Shown: positions 1 through 8,759 of the stretch, one piece after another | Numbering within the stretch: position 1 is the stretch's first letter | How the letters are laid out: each line of letters opens with the position of its first letter | Assembly: GCF_000816845.1 (NCBI RefSeq) | Contig: NZ_CP006877.1 | Coordinates: 2,485,501-2,549,500, forward strand | Length of the DNA stretch: 64,000 bases | Direction of reading: 5' to 3' | From: Rhizobium gallicum bv. gallicum R602sp | GTDB lineage: Bacteria > Pseudomonadota > Alphaproteobacteria > Rhizobiales > Rhizobiaceae | Made by a program: the position numbers and the translations under genes | The notes under the pieces: model-generated | What the model saw: the letters and a program-made list of their open reading frames with translations, nothing else | What the model was told of the DNA's origin: nothing | Databases searched by the model: none

Positions 1-35
1 CTTTTCAGGACCATGATGCGAGAGAGAAACGACAT
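1..35 (-). CDS. ftsI: FtsI (penicillin-binding protein 3), N-terminal start only
   Basis: Only the first codons are inside the window, reading MSFLSRIMVLK on the minus strand. They start two bases after the ftsL stop, behind a GGAG ribosome binding site at 44-47 that lies within the end of ftsL. Position after ftsL in a dcw cluster and the rhizobial-looking N-terminus identify it as the septal transpeptidase FtsI. The rest of the gene lies to the left of the window, so no catalytic motif can be checked. Confidence 0.75.
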   Translation of the reverse strand, partial: MSFLSRIMVLK

Positions 36-37
36 GG

Positions 38-478
38 CTACTCCACAGATCCCGTTGACATCAGATCCTCTTCTTCCGCCCGCGGTGCCGGAGTGGGAAC
101 CGGCTGGGCCTTGGCAGCAACGGCCCTACCTGCGCTTGCACCAGGCTTCTGGCCGTTCTTCGCCTCGGTGATTTCCGGAACCGGGACCTGCGATTTCAAC
201 ATCGGCAATTCGCGCATATGGACGAGCGCGGTGGAGTCCGTCGGCTGCAACTTCAGTTCGCCATTATAGGTATTCACCAGCCGCTCCAGCCGGTTCGGCT
301 GCGATTGCAGCGCCCAATCGGCCTTGAGCAGATCGATCGTATCCTTTTCGAGCTTGATCTCGGCTTCGAGGCGATGAACCTCTTCGAGCTTCAATTCTGC
401 GCGGTGCTTGATTGTATAGGTCACGGTGGCCGCTGCCGTCATGACACAGATGAGCACAAAGTCGAGCGTTCTCAGCAT
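38..478 (-). CDS. ftsL: Cell division protein FtsL
   Basis: A 146-residue bitopic protein with a short cytoplasmic start, one transmembrane segment at about residues 4-22 and then a heptad-rich coiled coil at about 23-65. A Pro/Ala-rich tail follows. This is the architecture of FtsL, which pairs with FtsB and FtsQ at the division septum. The family is poorly conserved, so the call rests on architecture plus position between rsmH and ftsI. The ATG at 478 lies one base after the rsmH stop. The open frame continues 51 codons upstream, but that part is only the rsmH gene read in another frame. The gene is probably cotranscribed with and translationally coupled to rsmH. Confidence 0.88.
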   Translation of the reverse strand: MLRTLDFVLICVMTAAATVTYTIKHRAELKLEEVHRLEAEIKLEKDTIDLLKADWALQSQPNRLERLVNTYNGELKLQPTDSTALVHMRELPMLKSQVPVPEITEAKNGQKPGASAGRAVAAKAQPVPTPAPRAEEEDLMSTGSVE

Positions 479-479
479 A

Positions 480-1505
480 TCAACCCCCAAGCTTTTCGAG
501 GCTGGCAAGACTGGGCAATCCGAAGATCGAGATATCCCCAGCTTCGGCCGGCGCATTGGTACGCGTGCCGGCCCGCAGCTTGGCCGAACGCGCCCGCGGA
601 TTGGCCTCAGCTTCAGCCTTGCCTGCAGCAATCATGGATTTACCGATTGGTTCGAAGGTCGCCGCACGCTCGTGGGCGATCGGCAGATGGCGCGAGCCTG
701 AAGCTTTGCCCGCGCGGTCGGAGAAGAATTTCTTGACGATACGGTCTTCCAGCGAATGGAAGGTGACGACCACGAGACGGCCGCCGGGCTTCAAGACGCG
801 CTCGGCGGCAAAGAGCGCCTGACCGAGCTCGCCAAGCTCGTCGTTGACGAAGATGCGAAGCGCCTGGAAAACGCGGGTCGCCGGATGAATCTTGTCCTTC
901 ATCTTGCGCGGCGTCACCACCTCGATGAGCCCGGCGAGATCGCGCGTCGTTTCGAACGGCTTTTCGGCCCGGCGCTTCTCGATGGCATGCGCGATACGCG
1001 GCGCCTGATCTTCTTCACCGAGGAAATGGAAGATGCGGATGAGTTCGGCGACCTTTGCGCGATTGACGACGTCGGCGGCAGAAACGCCGGAAGCAGACAT
1101 GCGCATGTCGAGCGGACCGCTCTTCTGGAAGGAGAAACCGCGCGCAGCCTCATCGATCTGCATCGAGGAAACACCAATATCGAGCACGACGCCGTCGAGT
1201 CCACTCTCAGGCGCATGATCGGCCAGGCTGGAAAACTGCGAATGCGTGAGCTTCAGGCGGCCACCATAGGCTGCAACCATGTCCTGCCCGGCCGCAATTG
1301 CCGTCGGATCCCGATCCAGCGCGATCACATCGGCGCCGGCATCGAGGATGGCCGATGTGTAGCCACCGGCACCAAAGGTTCCATCGAGAATTATTTTGCC
1401 GGAAGCCGGCTGAAGTGCTGAAAGCACTTCGGCAAGAAGAACCGGAATGTGGCGAACCGGTCCGCCACCGGCATCAGTTGAACCTCCGCCAGGATTCGCC
1501 GCCAT
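480..1505 (-). CDS. rsmH: 16S rRNA (cytosine1402-N4)-methyltransferase RsmH
   Basis: A 341-residue cytoplasmic methyltransferase that N4-methylates C1402 of 16S rRNA using S-adenosylmethionine. The family N-terminus HIPVLL is at about residues 19-24, and the SAM-binding loop [10 protein letters not shown] is at 41-50, followed by the acidic LDRDP strand end. The C-terminal half carries the family motifs [24 protein letters not shown] and [14 protein letters not shown] chose the ATG at 1505 because it gives the usual family start just ahead of HIPVLL. The frame stays open upstream only as a shadow of mraZ. It lies 14 bases after mraZ in the dcw operon. Confidence 0.96.
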   Translation of the reverse strand: MAANPGGGSTDAGGGPVRHIPVLLAEVLSALQPASGKIILDGTFGAGGYTSAILDAGADVIALDRDPTAIAAGQDMVAAYGGRLKLTHSQFSSLADHAPESGLDGVVLDIGVSSMQIDEAARGFSFQKSGPLDMRMSASGVSAADVVNRAKVAELIRIFHFLGEEDQAPRIAHAIEKRRAEKPFETTRDLAGLIEVVTPRKMKDKIHPATRVFQALRIFVNDELGELGQALFAAERVLKPGGRLVVVTFHSLEDRIVKKFFSDRAGKASGSRHLPIAHERAATFEPIGKSMIAAGKAEAEANPRARSAKLRAGTRTNAPAEAGDISIFGLPSLASLEKLGG

Positions 1506-1519
1506 TCCGTACCCTCGTT

Positions 1520-1960
1520 CTATCCGGAGCGCCTGCCCGCCAGCCTGCGCTCCCCTCGTGCCTGTATCTGGGCCGCCTGGAATGCCTGCGGCTGCCAGAT
1601 CTGAAAATGGTCCGCCCGACCGACGAAGGCCACCTCGTCCGAGATGCCGGTAAAGTCGCGGATGAAGTCCGTGACCATCAGCCGCCCCTCGGCGTCGAGC
1701 TTCATGAAGACCCCGCCCCCATGAATAAGAAGCGACATCTCGTTCGCATCCGGCGAAAACGGATCCTCCGCAGCTATCTGCCGCTCGAACCTTTCGAGAA
1801 GATCCGGGCCGCCGACGCTGATCGCCGGAAACACAAAGTCCTGAAAGCAATAGAGCTCCTGGACGTTGCGCTGCGCCAGAACGGAGCGAAAGGCCGCAGG
1901 CACGGAAACCCTGCCCTTGGAATCGATCCGGTTGGTCGCACTCGAAAGGAAGCGGCTCAT
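1520..1960 (-). CDS. mraZ: Transcriptional regulator MraZ
   Basis: A 146-residue protein with two AbrB/SpoVT-like half-domains, marked by [13 protein letters not shown] in the first and [15 protein letters not shown] in the second. MraZ is the first gene of most dcw clusters. It is an oligomeric DNA-binding protein that represses its own operon by binding tandem TGGG-type repeats. The ATG at 1960 gives the canonical [13 protein letters not shown] start, and an ATG four codons upstream (1972) is a possible alternative. A matching repeat operator is present at 2137-2170, about 180 bases upstream. The gene leads mraZ-rsmH-ftsL-ftsI. Confidence 0.95.
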   Translation of the reverse strand: MSRFLSSATNRIDSKGRVSVPAAFRSVLAQRNVQELYCFQDFVFPAISVGGPDLLERFERQIAAEDPFSPDANEMSLLIHGGGVFMKLDAEGRLMVTDFIRDFTGISDEVAFVGRADHFQIWQPQAFQAAQIQARGERRLAGRRSG

Positions 1961-2136
1961 GACACGAAACATCCGTTCCCGAAAGAGCCCGGGCAGAATA
2001 CTGATGCCCAAAACCCTCAAATTCAGACACAGCTTCGCCAGCCGGATGAACGAAAATCCATCCGGCGCCTCCGGAAAGGAAGACGCCTTGGCTTTGCGAT
2101 TGATGGGCGTTTGATTGCCCTCGTGCAGTGCATTTA

Positions 2137-2170
2137 TGGGATAGCATGGGACCATATGGGCGTCAATGGG
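2137..2170 (+). promoter_or_regulatory. MraZ operator: four TGGG repeats at 10-bp period
   Basis: The plus strand carries TGGG at 2137, 2147, 2157 and 2167, each preceded by A, with exactly ten bases from one to the next. MraZ of Escherichia coli is known to bind TGGGN direct repeats separated by five bases, which is the same 10-bp period. The array lies upstream of mraZ on the strand opposite to the coding sequence. Autoregulation of the dcw operon is the obvious inference. Confidence 0.8.
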
Positions 2171-2376
2171 AAACGCCCGTCTCGCGATGAGCGCAGTATC
2201 GAAAATTTATAAGCTGTTAAGTTTAACAAAGGGTTAGGATCGACACTTCCGCTCGCCCCAGAAAGCATCGATGAGAAAAGGAAACCGCACGACTGCACAT
2301 GCGCCGCATGCGCAAAAATCGCGAACAATCAGAGGATTACGGATCGGCGCCCCGAAATCCGACGCCACAGAAGGTA

Positions 2377-2779
2377 ATCGCCAGTTGGCCTGTAAGCCGG
2401 GTTCTGTATGGCTCCGGCCGAAACCGGAACGTGGCAGCCATTCCTCTGGGACAGCGCTTGCACGCTGCCTCACGCAACCCACCCGGATGACTGACCCGGA
2501 AACCGGCCGACGGGCTTTCGCCCGCCACGTCATCCCTATTCGGTCTTGCTCCCGGTGGGGTTTACCGTGCCGTCGCCGTTGCCGGAGACGCGGTGGGCTC
2601 TTACCCCACCCTTTCACCCTTACCTGCGCAAGCGCAGGCGGTTTGCTTTCTGTGGCACTTTCCCTGAGGTCGCCCTCGCCGGACGTTATCCGGCACCGTA
2701 TTTCCGTGGAGCCCGGACTTTCCTCACCTTACCGCCTTTCGACATTGGTAAAGCGCGGCTGCCCGGCCAACTGGCAGAG
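2377..2779 (-). ncRNA. rnpB: RNase P RNA, class A
   Basis: The minus strand holds the conserved RNase P RNA core. GAGGAAAGTCCGGGCTCC occurs near the 5' end, AGAGGAATGGCTGCC sits in the 3' half, and ACAGAACCCGGCTTACAG closes the molecule. The P1 helix is explicit: GCCAGTTGGCC at the 5' end (2765-2775) is perfectly complementary to GGCCAACTGGC at the 3' end (2380-2390). The length of about 400 nt fits alphaproteobacterial class A RNAs. The ends are placed a few bases outside P1 and may be off by about five bases. It is the catalytic subunit that matures tRNA 5' ends. Confidence 0.97.
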
Positions 2780-2830
2780 CTCAAATAGCCGAGAGTGCCG
2801 CCAATTGCCACTGGAAATATACGGATCACA

Positions 2831-4006
2831 TTACCGGAAAGAAGGTTTGAAATCCGTAGCGTAGCCCTGATCCCCGATTTCACCCTTAAACAACACCTCA
2901 GCCCCAAGACGGCCGATCTCGTCGGAACTCTTCGCCGAAGTGCCGGCGCAGCCGGTCAGCACCGCAAACCGTGGAGACGAAGTATAGCCGATCATCGGAT
3001 AACGGCTCTTCGTATGCGAGACGGCGCAGGCCGCCGTCGAAACGGAAAGCGGCCGCAGATCCGGAACAAGACGGCGGGCAATCGCCATGAGATGGTCGCG
3101 CACCGCCGGCCGGCCGTCGCTCCGGAACCAGGCACGCAAATCCTTCTCGGTCTTCAGTAGGTAGTCATTGGGGTCGCCGCCGATCTTGAGATAGAATTTC
3201 AAGTCAGGATAGCGGATCGGAGGCAGCAGATAGATGTCGGTTTCCGGCGCCTCGACGATCAAGGACGGCATGGCGGCAAACTGTGCGGCCTGCGCCTCGC
3301 TCACTTCGAACAGCGTGACCGTCCGCCCATGAACCGACATATCAACCGATTGAGGCAACAGATTCTCGCCAATGGAAAAACCGCCTGCCGCAAGCAGCAC
3401 TTTTTCCGCCGAGTAGACCTTGCCGCGCGAGGTCTCGACAGCCGCAAGCCCGCCCGCCTCGCGGATCGCCGTCACAGAGTCGCGAACGACTGTTGCACCC
3501 GCCTTTTCCGCAATGATCGACTGCGCCTTCACCAGTTTGCGCGGACTGATATGGCCGGCACCCTTTACCTGGAATACGCCCTCGCAGCCGCCCGGTAGGG
3601 CAAAGAAAGGAAACGCTGCTCTGAGGCTCGCCTCGTCGAGCAGCTTCGTTTCGACACCAATCGATGCAGCGGCTTTGATCGTGCTGACGATATAATCGCT
3701 CTGCGCCGGCGCCACGAAGGCGCAACCCGCTTCGGTGTAGAACGTGATGCCGCTCTCTGCTTCGATCTCAGCATAGCGGGCGATGGAACGATTGGCGAGC
3801 AGCGCCCAATCGCGATCCGGATCGACGGTCCGGGTGATGCGGCCCTCATCGTAATGGCTGGCGAAAACACCCTGATGCGCCTTGCGATTTTCCGGTTCGT
3901 CCGGACCGATCACGGCAACGCCGTCCGTCTGTCTCGCCAGATGCTTCGCCGCCGCCGCACCCATCATGCCGCGGCCGACGACGATATATTTGAAATCAGC
4001 CGCCAT
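2831..4006 (-). CDS. FAD-dependent amine/amino acid oxidoreductase (DAO family)
   Basis: A 391-residue flavoprotein with an N-terminal dinucleotide-binding motif, VVGRGMMGAAAAKHLA, at about residues 9-22. It has the overall layout of the DAO/sarcosine oxidase family, including a C-terminal segment resembling the second FAD contact (GYTSSPRFAVLTGCAGTSAKSS). Such enzymes oxidise N-methylated or secondary amino acids with release of hydrogen peroxide. The substrate cannot be read from the sequence. The gene has its own GAGGTGAGGT ribosome binding site and stands alone between rnpB and a lytic transglycosylase gene. Confidence 0.8.
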   Translation of the reverse strand: MAADFKYIVVGRGMMGAAAAKHLARQTDGVAVIGPDEPENRKAHQGVFASHYDEGRITRTVDPDRDWALLANRSIARYAEIEAESGITFYTEAGCAFVAPAQSDYIVSTIKAAASIGVETKLLDEASLRAAFPFFALPGGCEGVFQVKGAGHISPRKLVKAQSIIAEKAGATVVRDSVTAIREAGGLAAVETSRGKVYSAEKVLLAAGGFSIGENLLPQSVDMSVHGRTVTLFEVSEAQAAQFAAMPSLIVEAPETDIYLLPPIRYPDLKFYLKIGGDPNDYLLKTEKDLRAWFRSDGRPAVRDHLMAIARRLVPDLRPLSVSTAACAVSHTKSRYPMIGYTSSPRFAVLTGCAGTSAKSSDEIGRLGAEVLFKGEIGDQGYATDFKPSFR

Positions 4007-4059
4007 ACCTCACCTCGCTTCGAGGTCAAATAGCACGGCGGCCGACGCGATTCATATTC

Positions 4060-4623
4060 TTAAATCGAGGTTTGCGCCGCGCTTGACATAAGAGTGAGCA
4101 CTTTGCCGCAATAGGCCTTTGAGATCGGGTTCATCTTCCGTGCGCCGTGGCCGGCATTGTATTTGAGGATGGTGTTGCAGGTCTGCCCGCCGCCGAGTTC
4201 GTGGGCAGCCGCGAGATATTTCATCCCATATTTGATGTTCGTTTCCGGATCAAAGAGCCCTTTCTTCGTTCCCGAATAACCCATCATGCGCGCCGTTGCC
4301 GGCTTTATCTGCATGAGGCCGATCTCGCCTGCGCTGCCGCGTGCCTTCGGGTTGAAATTGCTCTCGACCCGGACGACGGCGTGGGCAAGCTCGACAGGCA
4401 CGTCATATTGCTCGGCGTATTTGGCAATTAGAACGGAATATTTATTCGCTGTGAAATCCGGCATTGCATAACCGCTTTGGCGGTCGACGGTCTTGAAAAG
4501 GACCGTCTGGGTTTTCTCGTTGCCGTCATTGTTTTTATTACCTGCATCGCCAGCAAACGCGCAGCCGTACCCTGCCAGCAGCAGGCTTGCGCATGCCGCT
4601 GCACCAATAATCAAATGTCTCAT
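4060..4623 (-). CDS. Lytic transglycosylase, SLT domain, exported
   Basis: A 187-residue secreted protein with a signal peptide ending near AFA at residues 22-24. A single SLT (goose-lysozyme-like) domain covers about residues 60-170. The catalytic Glu is E87 in VVRVESNFNP, followed by the family motifs GEIGLMQIKPATA and KYNAGHG. It cleaves the MurNAc-GlcNAc bond of peptidoglycan to give 1,6-anhydro products. The protein is short, with no accessory domain, as in small periplasmic or specialised transglycosylases. About 260 bases upstream separate it from the amidase gene, so it probably has its own promoter. Confidence 0.9.
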   Translation of the reverse strand: MRHLIIGAAACASLLLAGYGCAFAGDAGNKNNDGNEKTQTVLFKTVDRQSGYAMPDFTANKYSVLIAKYAEQYDVPVELAHAVVRVESNFNPKARGSAGEIGLMQIKPATARMMGYSGTKKGLFDPETNIKYGMKYLAAAHELGGGQTCNTILKYNAGHGARKMNPISKAYCGKVLTLMSSAAQTSI

Positions 4624-4886
4624 GTAGTCTAGTTACTCCGACCCAAAGAATTACCAGACTGCGCGCCTCGCCGTCTTCCGGTTCCACGTGCCAAGGACTG
4701 GCAACGTTCCGCAGCAATTCTTATCGTTTCATTTTGACTCCCGCAGCTACACACAAAAACAGCCGCGAGCGCCGTTCAGCGACCGGGGTTAGACCATCGC
4801 AATGAGGAGATAATAGGGAAATGATGTGGCAGTGCAGCATTCAAGGTCGTTTGCGCAAAAAACGTTGCTTGAGCGTCACACAGACG

Positions 4887-5648
4887 TCATGAATAACGCG
4901 GCAGCGCAGAGAGCAGCCGGTGTAGCGTGTCGATCGTCGAAAAGTCGGCAATGCCGTCGACGCGCTCCTGGCGGAAATGACGCTGGAAGGCCTCCACGTC
5001 GCCCGCCGTCTTTTCGGAGAATTCACCTGTGATTTCCGTGGCATAACCGTAAAGCGAGAGCATCGACTGCAAGGCTTCCACCGGTTGGCCGCAGTCACCC
5101 CGCTGGAAGAAGCGCCCGCCGGTGATCGGCGCCGGTTCGACCCAGTGTCCTACCCCTGCGTGATGCAATTTTGCCCACGGAAATTTCTCGCCCGGATCGA
5201 CCTTGCGAATCGGTGCAACGTCCGAGTGCGCGAGCACCCTTTCCGGTGCGATCGACCAACGTTTGCCGCAATCACGACACAATTCGATCACCGCCGCAAT
5301 CTGCTCTTCAGGGAAGTCCGGTAGGCCGCCCGGATGCCCGGCATTGACAATTTCGATGCCGATGGATCGGGAATTGATATCTCCCTCGCCATGCCAGCTG
5401 CCCTTGCCGGCATGCCACGCCCGACGCGCCTCCGCAACGAGCTGAACGACATCGCCGTTCTCGTGGACGAAATAGTGGCAGGAGACCTGGCTCTCCTCGC
5501 GACAGAGCCAATCGAGCGCCGAGCCCGGCGTCGGCATGCCCGTGTAATGAAGGATGATCATATCCGGTTTGCGCCCGTCCGCACGCTCGCCATGGTTCGG
5601 CGACGGCTGCACGCAGGCCTTGCGATAGTCGGCCTCGAACGAGGTCAT
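4887..5648 (-). CDS. N-acetylmuramoyl-L-alanine amidase with peptidoglycan-binding domain
   Basis: A 253-residue zinc amidase of the AmpD (Amidase_2) family. The metal ligands can be seen as H34 in IILHYTG, H141 in VLAHSDV and D151 in KVDPGEKFPW, with the acidic residue E99 in SIGIEIVN. A PG_binding_1 domain occupies about residues 177-250 after the catalytic part. There is no signal peptide, so a cytoplasmic role in cleaving imported anhydro-muropeptides is likely, as for AmpD. The ATG overlaps the stop of the upstream TerB-DnaJ gene by four bases, so the two are translationally coupled. With beta-lactamase regulators absent here, recycling is the simplest reading. Confidence 0.92.
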   Translation of the reverse strand: MTSFEADYRKACVQPSPNHGERADGRKPDMIILHYTGMPTPGSALDWLCREESQVSCHYFVHENGDVVQLVAEARRAWHAGKGSWHGEGDINSRSIGIEIVNAGHPGGLPDFPEEQIAAVIELCRDCGKRWSIAPERVLAHSDVAPIRKVDPGEKFPWAKLHHAGVGHWVEPAPITGGRFFQRGDCGQPVEALQSMLSLYGYATEITGEFSEKTAGDVEAFQRHFRQERVDGIADFSTIDTLHRLLSALPRYS

Positions 5649-6352
5649 GCGGCGCGGCGTTCCTTCTCGATCGTCGCATAGGCATCGTTGAGGGCAGCCA
5701 TGCGCTCGTTGGCGATCGCGTGGAACTCCCTGGGCACGCCGCGCGAAATCAGCCGGTCGGGATGGTTCTCGCTGACAAGGCCGTGATAGCGGCGGCGGAT
5801 CGTCGGGAAATCGTCGGAAGGCGAAACCCCGAGGACCTTGTAGGGGTCCCGGCCGATCGAAACATGGCGCGCCGCGATCTGCTCGAAACGTTCTTCGCTC
5901 ATCTCGAAGATCTGGCCGATATGACGGAGAAAATTCATCTCCTTCTCATGGACCGCCCCGTCCGCCTTGGCGATGTGGAAGAGGCCGTCGAGCACGTCTT
6001 CCAAAACAGCGCAATTGGAGGCGCAGCTGACGCACAGTGAGGAAAGCTTCGCAGCATAGGCCTCGTAACCGGCCACATCCTGGCGCGCGAGATTGTAGAG
6101 GCGGGCAACGTTCTTCGCCTGGTCCTGTGGAAAGAAGAAAATGTCGCGGAAAGCCCGGACTTCCTTCTCGCTGACGATCCCGTCGGCCTTCGCCATCTTG
6201 GCGGAAAGTGCGATGATGGCAACGGAGAACGCGACCTTGCGACGGGTCTCGGGATCACCCTCGAAAACCGTGCGGATCGCCTCGACGATCGCCGAGAGCA
6301 GGTTACCCGCAGCGTTGCCAACAGCATTCAACAGTTTTTCCCAGAAGGACAT
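5645..6352 (-). CDS. TerB-DnaJ domain protein (DjlA-like co-chaperone)
   Basis: A 235-residue protein with an N-terminal amphipathic stretch and a TerB-type helical domain at about residues 40-155 (ALSAKMAKADGIVSEKE and KADGAVHEKE). A J domain follows at about 165-235, beginning DPYKVLGV and containing the HPD motif in NHPDRL. J domains stimulate DnaK, and the TerB fold occurs in DjlA-like membrane-linked co-chaperones. I prefer the ATG at 6352 over one five codons upstream (6367) because GAGAA lies at ribosome-binding distance. It overlaps the downstream amidase gene by four bases, which suggests an envelope stress or wall recycling operon. Confidence 0.85.
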   Translation of the reverse strand: MSFWEKLLNAVGNAAGNLLSAIVEAIRTVFEGDPETRRKVAFSVAIIALSAKMAKADGIVSEKEVRAFRDIFFFPQDQAKNVARLYNLARQDVAGYEAYAAKLSSLCVSCASNCAVLEDVLDGLFHIAKADGAVHEKEMNFLRHIGQIFEMSEERFEQIAARHVSIGRDPYKVLGVSPSDDFPTIRRRYHGLVSENHPDRLISRGVPREFHAIANERMAALNDAYATIEKERRAA

Positions 6353-6740
6353 CGAAGTTTCTCGCATCGCAATATGAAAATACCTTGATCAAATAATCAT
6401 AGCCATTGCAAGGCGGCGATTGGTCGTAGGATTGAAAACACTTTTCACAATTCGGTAATTGTAGCGCCTCTTATCAGGCGAGAAACGGCATTCGCATGCG
6501 CGCCAATATATGCCTTTCGGACATGCTCGCTGCCTCCTCGGGATTTTCCACAGGGCGTCTCAGAAAGCAAATCGGGGCTTGAAACGATTAGATGCGTCCT
6601 TCTTGCCACCTTTCTTGCCTTGCCCGCCGAAGCCGCGCATTTTTCGTAAATTCTTTGCTTTACAGGCCTCTTTCCCTGCCGCATCCATGCGTTAGGTAAG
6701 CTGCATGCGACTACCCGCACGAAGCACTCAAGGAGGGAAA

Positions 6741-7952
6741 ATGGCCAAACAGAAAGTAGCAATGCTGACCGCCGGAGGCCTGGCTCCCTGTCTTTCCTCA
6801 GCCGTTGGCGGCCTCATCGAGCGCTACAGCGACGTCGCGCCGGATGCCGAGCTCATTGCCTATAAATCCGGCTATCAGGGTGTGCTGCTTGGCGACAGCA
6901 TCCAGATCAACAAGGAAATGCGCCAAAAGGCGCCGCTTCTCCACCGCTTCGGCGGCTCGCCGATCGGCAACAGCCGCGTCAAGCTCACCAATGCCGCCGA
7001 TTGCGTCAAGCGCGGCCTAGTCAAGGAAGGCGAGAATCCGCTTCGCGTCGCAGCCGAACGCCTTGCCGATGACGGCGTCACCATCCTTCACACCATCGGC
7101 GGCGACGATACCAACACGACTGCTGCCGATCTCGCAGCCTATCTCGCTGCCAATAATTACGACCTTACCGTCGTCGGCCTGCCGAAGACGGTCGACAACG
7201 ACGTCGTGCCGATCCGCCAGTCTCTGGGCGCCTGGACGGCGGCTGAAGTCGGTGCGCATTTCTTCGACAATGTGAGCAACGAGCAGAGTGCGGCGCCTCG
7301 CACGCTCGTCATCCACGAGGTCATGGGCCGCCACTGCGGCTGGCTGACGGCGGCGACCGCCCGGGCCTATCTCAGCCGTACGAAGAACTACGAATATGTC
7401 GACGGGATGATGATGAATGCGGGCCTGAAAGGCATCAATGCCGTCTATCTGCCCGAAATGGCTTTTGATCTGCAGGCCGAAGCCGAACGCCTCAAGGATA
7501 TCATGGACAAGACCGGCCATGCGACCGTCTTCGTCTCTGAAGGAGCCTGCCTCGATGCCATCGTCGCGGACCGCGAAGCCGCCGGCGAGACCATCAAACG
7601 CGATGCCTTCGGCCATGTGAAGATCGACACGATCAATGTCGGCGGCTGGTTCCAGAAGCAGTTCGCCAACCTCGTCAATGCCGAGCGTTCGCTGGTTCAG
7701 AAATCCGGCTATTTCGCCCGCTCCGCGCCCGCCAATGCCGACGACCTCCGCCTCATCCACAGCATGGTGGACCTGGCTGTGGAAAGCGCCCTCAACAAGG
7801 TCTCCGGCGTCACCGGCCATGACGAAGGACAGGACGGCAAATTGCGTACCATCGAGTTCCCCCGCATCAAGGGCGGCAAGGCCTTCGATCTTTCGACCAG
7901 ATGGTTCGCCGAAGTGATGGATACGATCGGACAAAAATACCAGGAAGCATGA
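6741..7952 (+). CDS. pfp: Pyrophosphate-fructose-6-phosphate 1-phosphotransferase
   Basis: A 403-residue phosphofructokinase. GGDDTN at residues 120-125 has the second Asp that blocks ATP and marks PPi-dependent enzymes. PKTVDND at 149-155 and MGRHCGWL at 195-202 are the substrate-binding motifs. It interconverts fructose-6-phosphate and fructose-1,6-bisphosphate with pyrophosphate in the cytoplasm and is reversible. Rhizobia mostly lack a classical ATP phosphofructokinase, so a PPi enzyme here fits. The ATG at 6741 follows an excellent AGGAGGGA site at 6731-6738. About 390 bases of non-coding DNA upstream hold the divergent promoters for this gene and the TerB-DnaJ gene, but I cannot define their elements. 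Confidence 0.95.
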   Translation: MAKQKVAMLTAGGLAPCLSSAVGGLIERYSDVAPDAELIAYKSGYQGVLLGDSIQINKEMRQKAPLLHRFGGSPIGNSRVKLTNAADCVKRGLVKEGENPLRVAAERLADDGVTILHTIGGDDTNTTAADLAAYLAANNYDLTVVGLPKTVDNDVVPIRQSLGAWTAAEVGAHFFDNVSNEQSAAPRTLVIHEVMGRHCGWLTAATARAYLSRTKNYEYVDGMMMNAGLKGINAVYLPEMAFDLQAEAERLKDIMDKTGHATVFVSEGACLDAIVADREAAGETIKRDAFGHVKIDTINVGGWFQKQFANLVNAERSLVQKSGYFARSAPANADDLRLIHSMVDLAVESALNKVSGVTGHDEGQDGKLRTIEFPRIKGGKAFDLSTRWFAEVMDTIGQKYQEA

Positions 7953-8010
7953 TTGACGCAGCGCTAATATGGTGTCTTTGCTTGTTTCCTAGGGATTAGG
8001 AGGAGATTCC

Positions 8011-8646
8011 ATGTCGCTCGAAGCCTGGCTCGCTTTTGCCGCCGCATCCGCCATCATGCTTGCCATTCCGGGGCCGACCATCCTGCTCGTCGTGTCCTAT
8101 GCGCTTGGCCATGGACGAAGGACGGCGCTGGCGACGGTAAGCGGCGTGGCGCTCGGCGATTTCACGGCGATGACGGCGTCCCTCTTCGGCCTCGGTGCGG
8201 TTCTGGCCGCATCGGCAATGCTCTTCACGGTGCTGAAGTGGATCGGCGGCGCCTACCTCATCTGGCTAGGCATCAAGCTTTGGCGCGCGCCGCTCATCAC
8301 CGAACCGGTCGCCGACAACGACAACCTGCCGGAAGAGAAGTCGCTGAAGATCTTCCTGCACGCCTATATCGTGACGGCGCTCAATCCGAAGAGCATCGTC
8401 TTTTTCGTCGCCTTCGTTCCGCAATTCCTCAACCCCGCAAAGCCCTTCTTCGAACAGATGGTCATCATGGAGCTGACCTTCCTCGTTCTCGCAGCGATCA
8501 ATGCTTCGACTTACGCACTTCTTGCGAATGCCGCACGCGGCCTCATCCGCAAGGCCAGCGTACAGCGCGCCGTCAATCGCACCGGCGGGACATTATTGAT
8601 CGCTGCAGGCGCCGTGACGGCCGGTTATCGCCGTATCGCCGCCTGA
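8011..8646 (+). CDS. LysE/RhtB family amino acid exporter
   Basis: A 211-residue membrane protein with about six transmembrane segments. The LysE/RhtB N-terminal signature IPGPTILLVVSYALGHGRRTALATVSGVALGD is recognisable around residues 21-52. Members export amino acids such as homoserine, threonine or lysine, or their analogues, by proton antiport. The substrate cannot be inferred. A strong ribosome binding site, AGGAGGAG, lies just upstream of the ATG. The gene follows pfp by 58 bases and may be cotranscribed, with no functional link apparent. Confidence 0.9.
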   Translation: MSLEAWLAFAAASAIMLAIPGPTILLVVSYALGHGRRTALATVSGVALGDFTAMTASLFGLGAVLAASAMLFTVLKWIGGAYLIWLGIKLWRAPLITEPVADNDNLPEEKSLKIFLHAYIVTALNPKSIVFFVAFVPQFLNPAKPFFEQMVIMELTFLVLAAINASTYALLANAARGLIRKASVQRAVNRTGGTLLIAAGAVTAGYRRIAA

Positions 8647-8759
8647 CGATTTTCGCCGGGTTGCGGCGCAACTGCGAATAGGTTAATGGCAAATCAGGGT
8701 TCAGGGTCTCGATAACTTTTAAATGCTGCCAGGGCGGCGCGATTCACGAAAGTGACAGA

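Noticed and set aside
1298..2212. A 304-codon open frame on the plus strand opposite rsmH and mraZ
   Set aside because: It is fully antisense to two well-identified genes, has an Arg/His-rich composition typical of a GC-rich shadow frame, and shows no domain.
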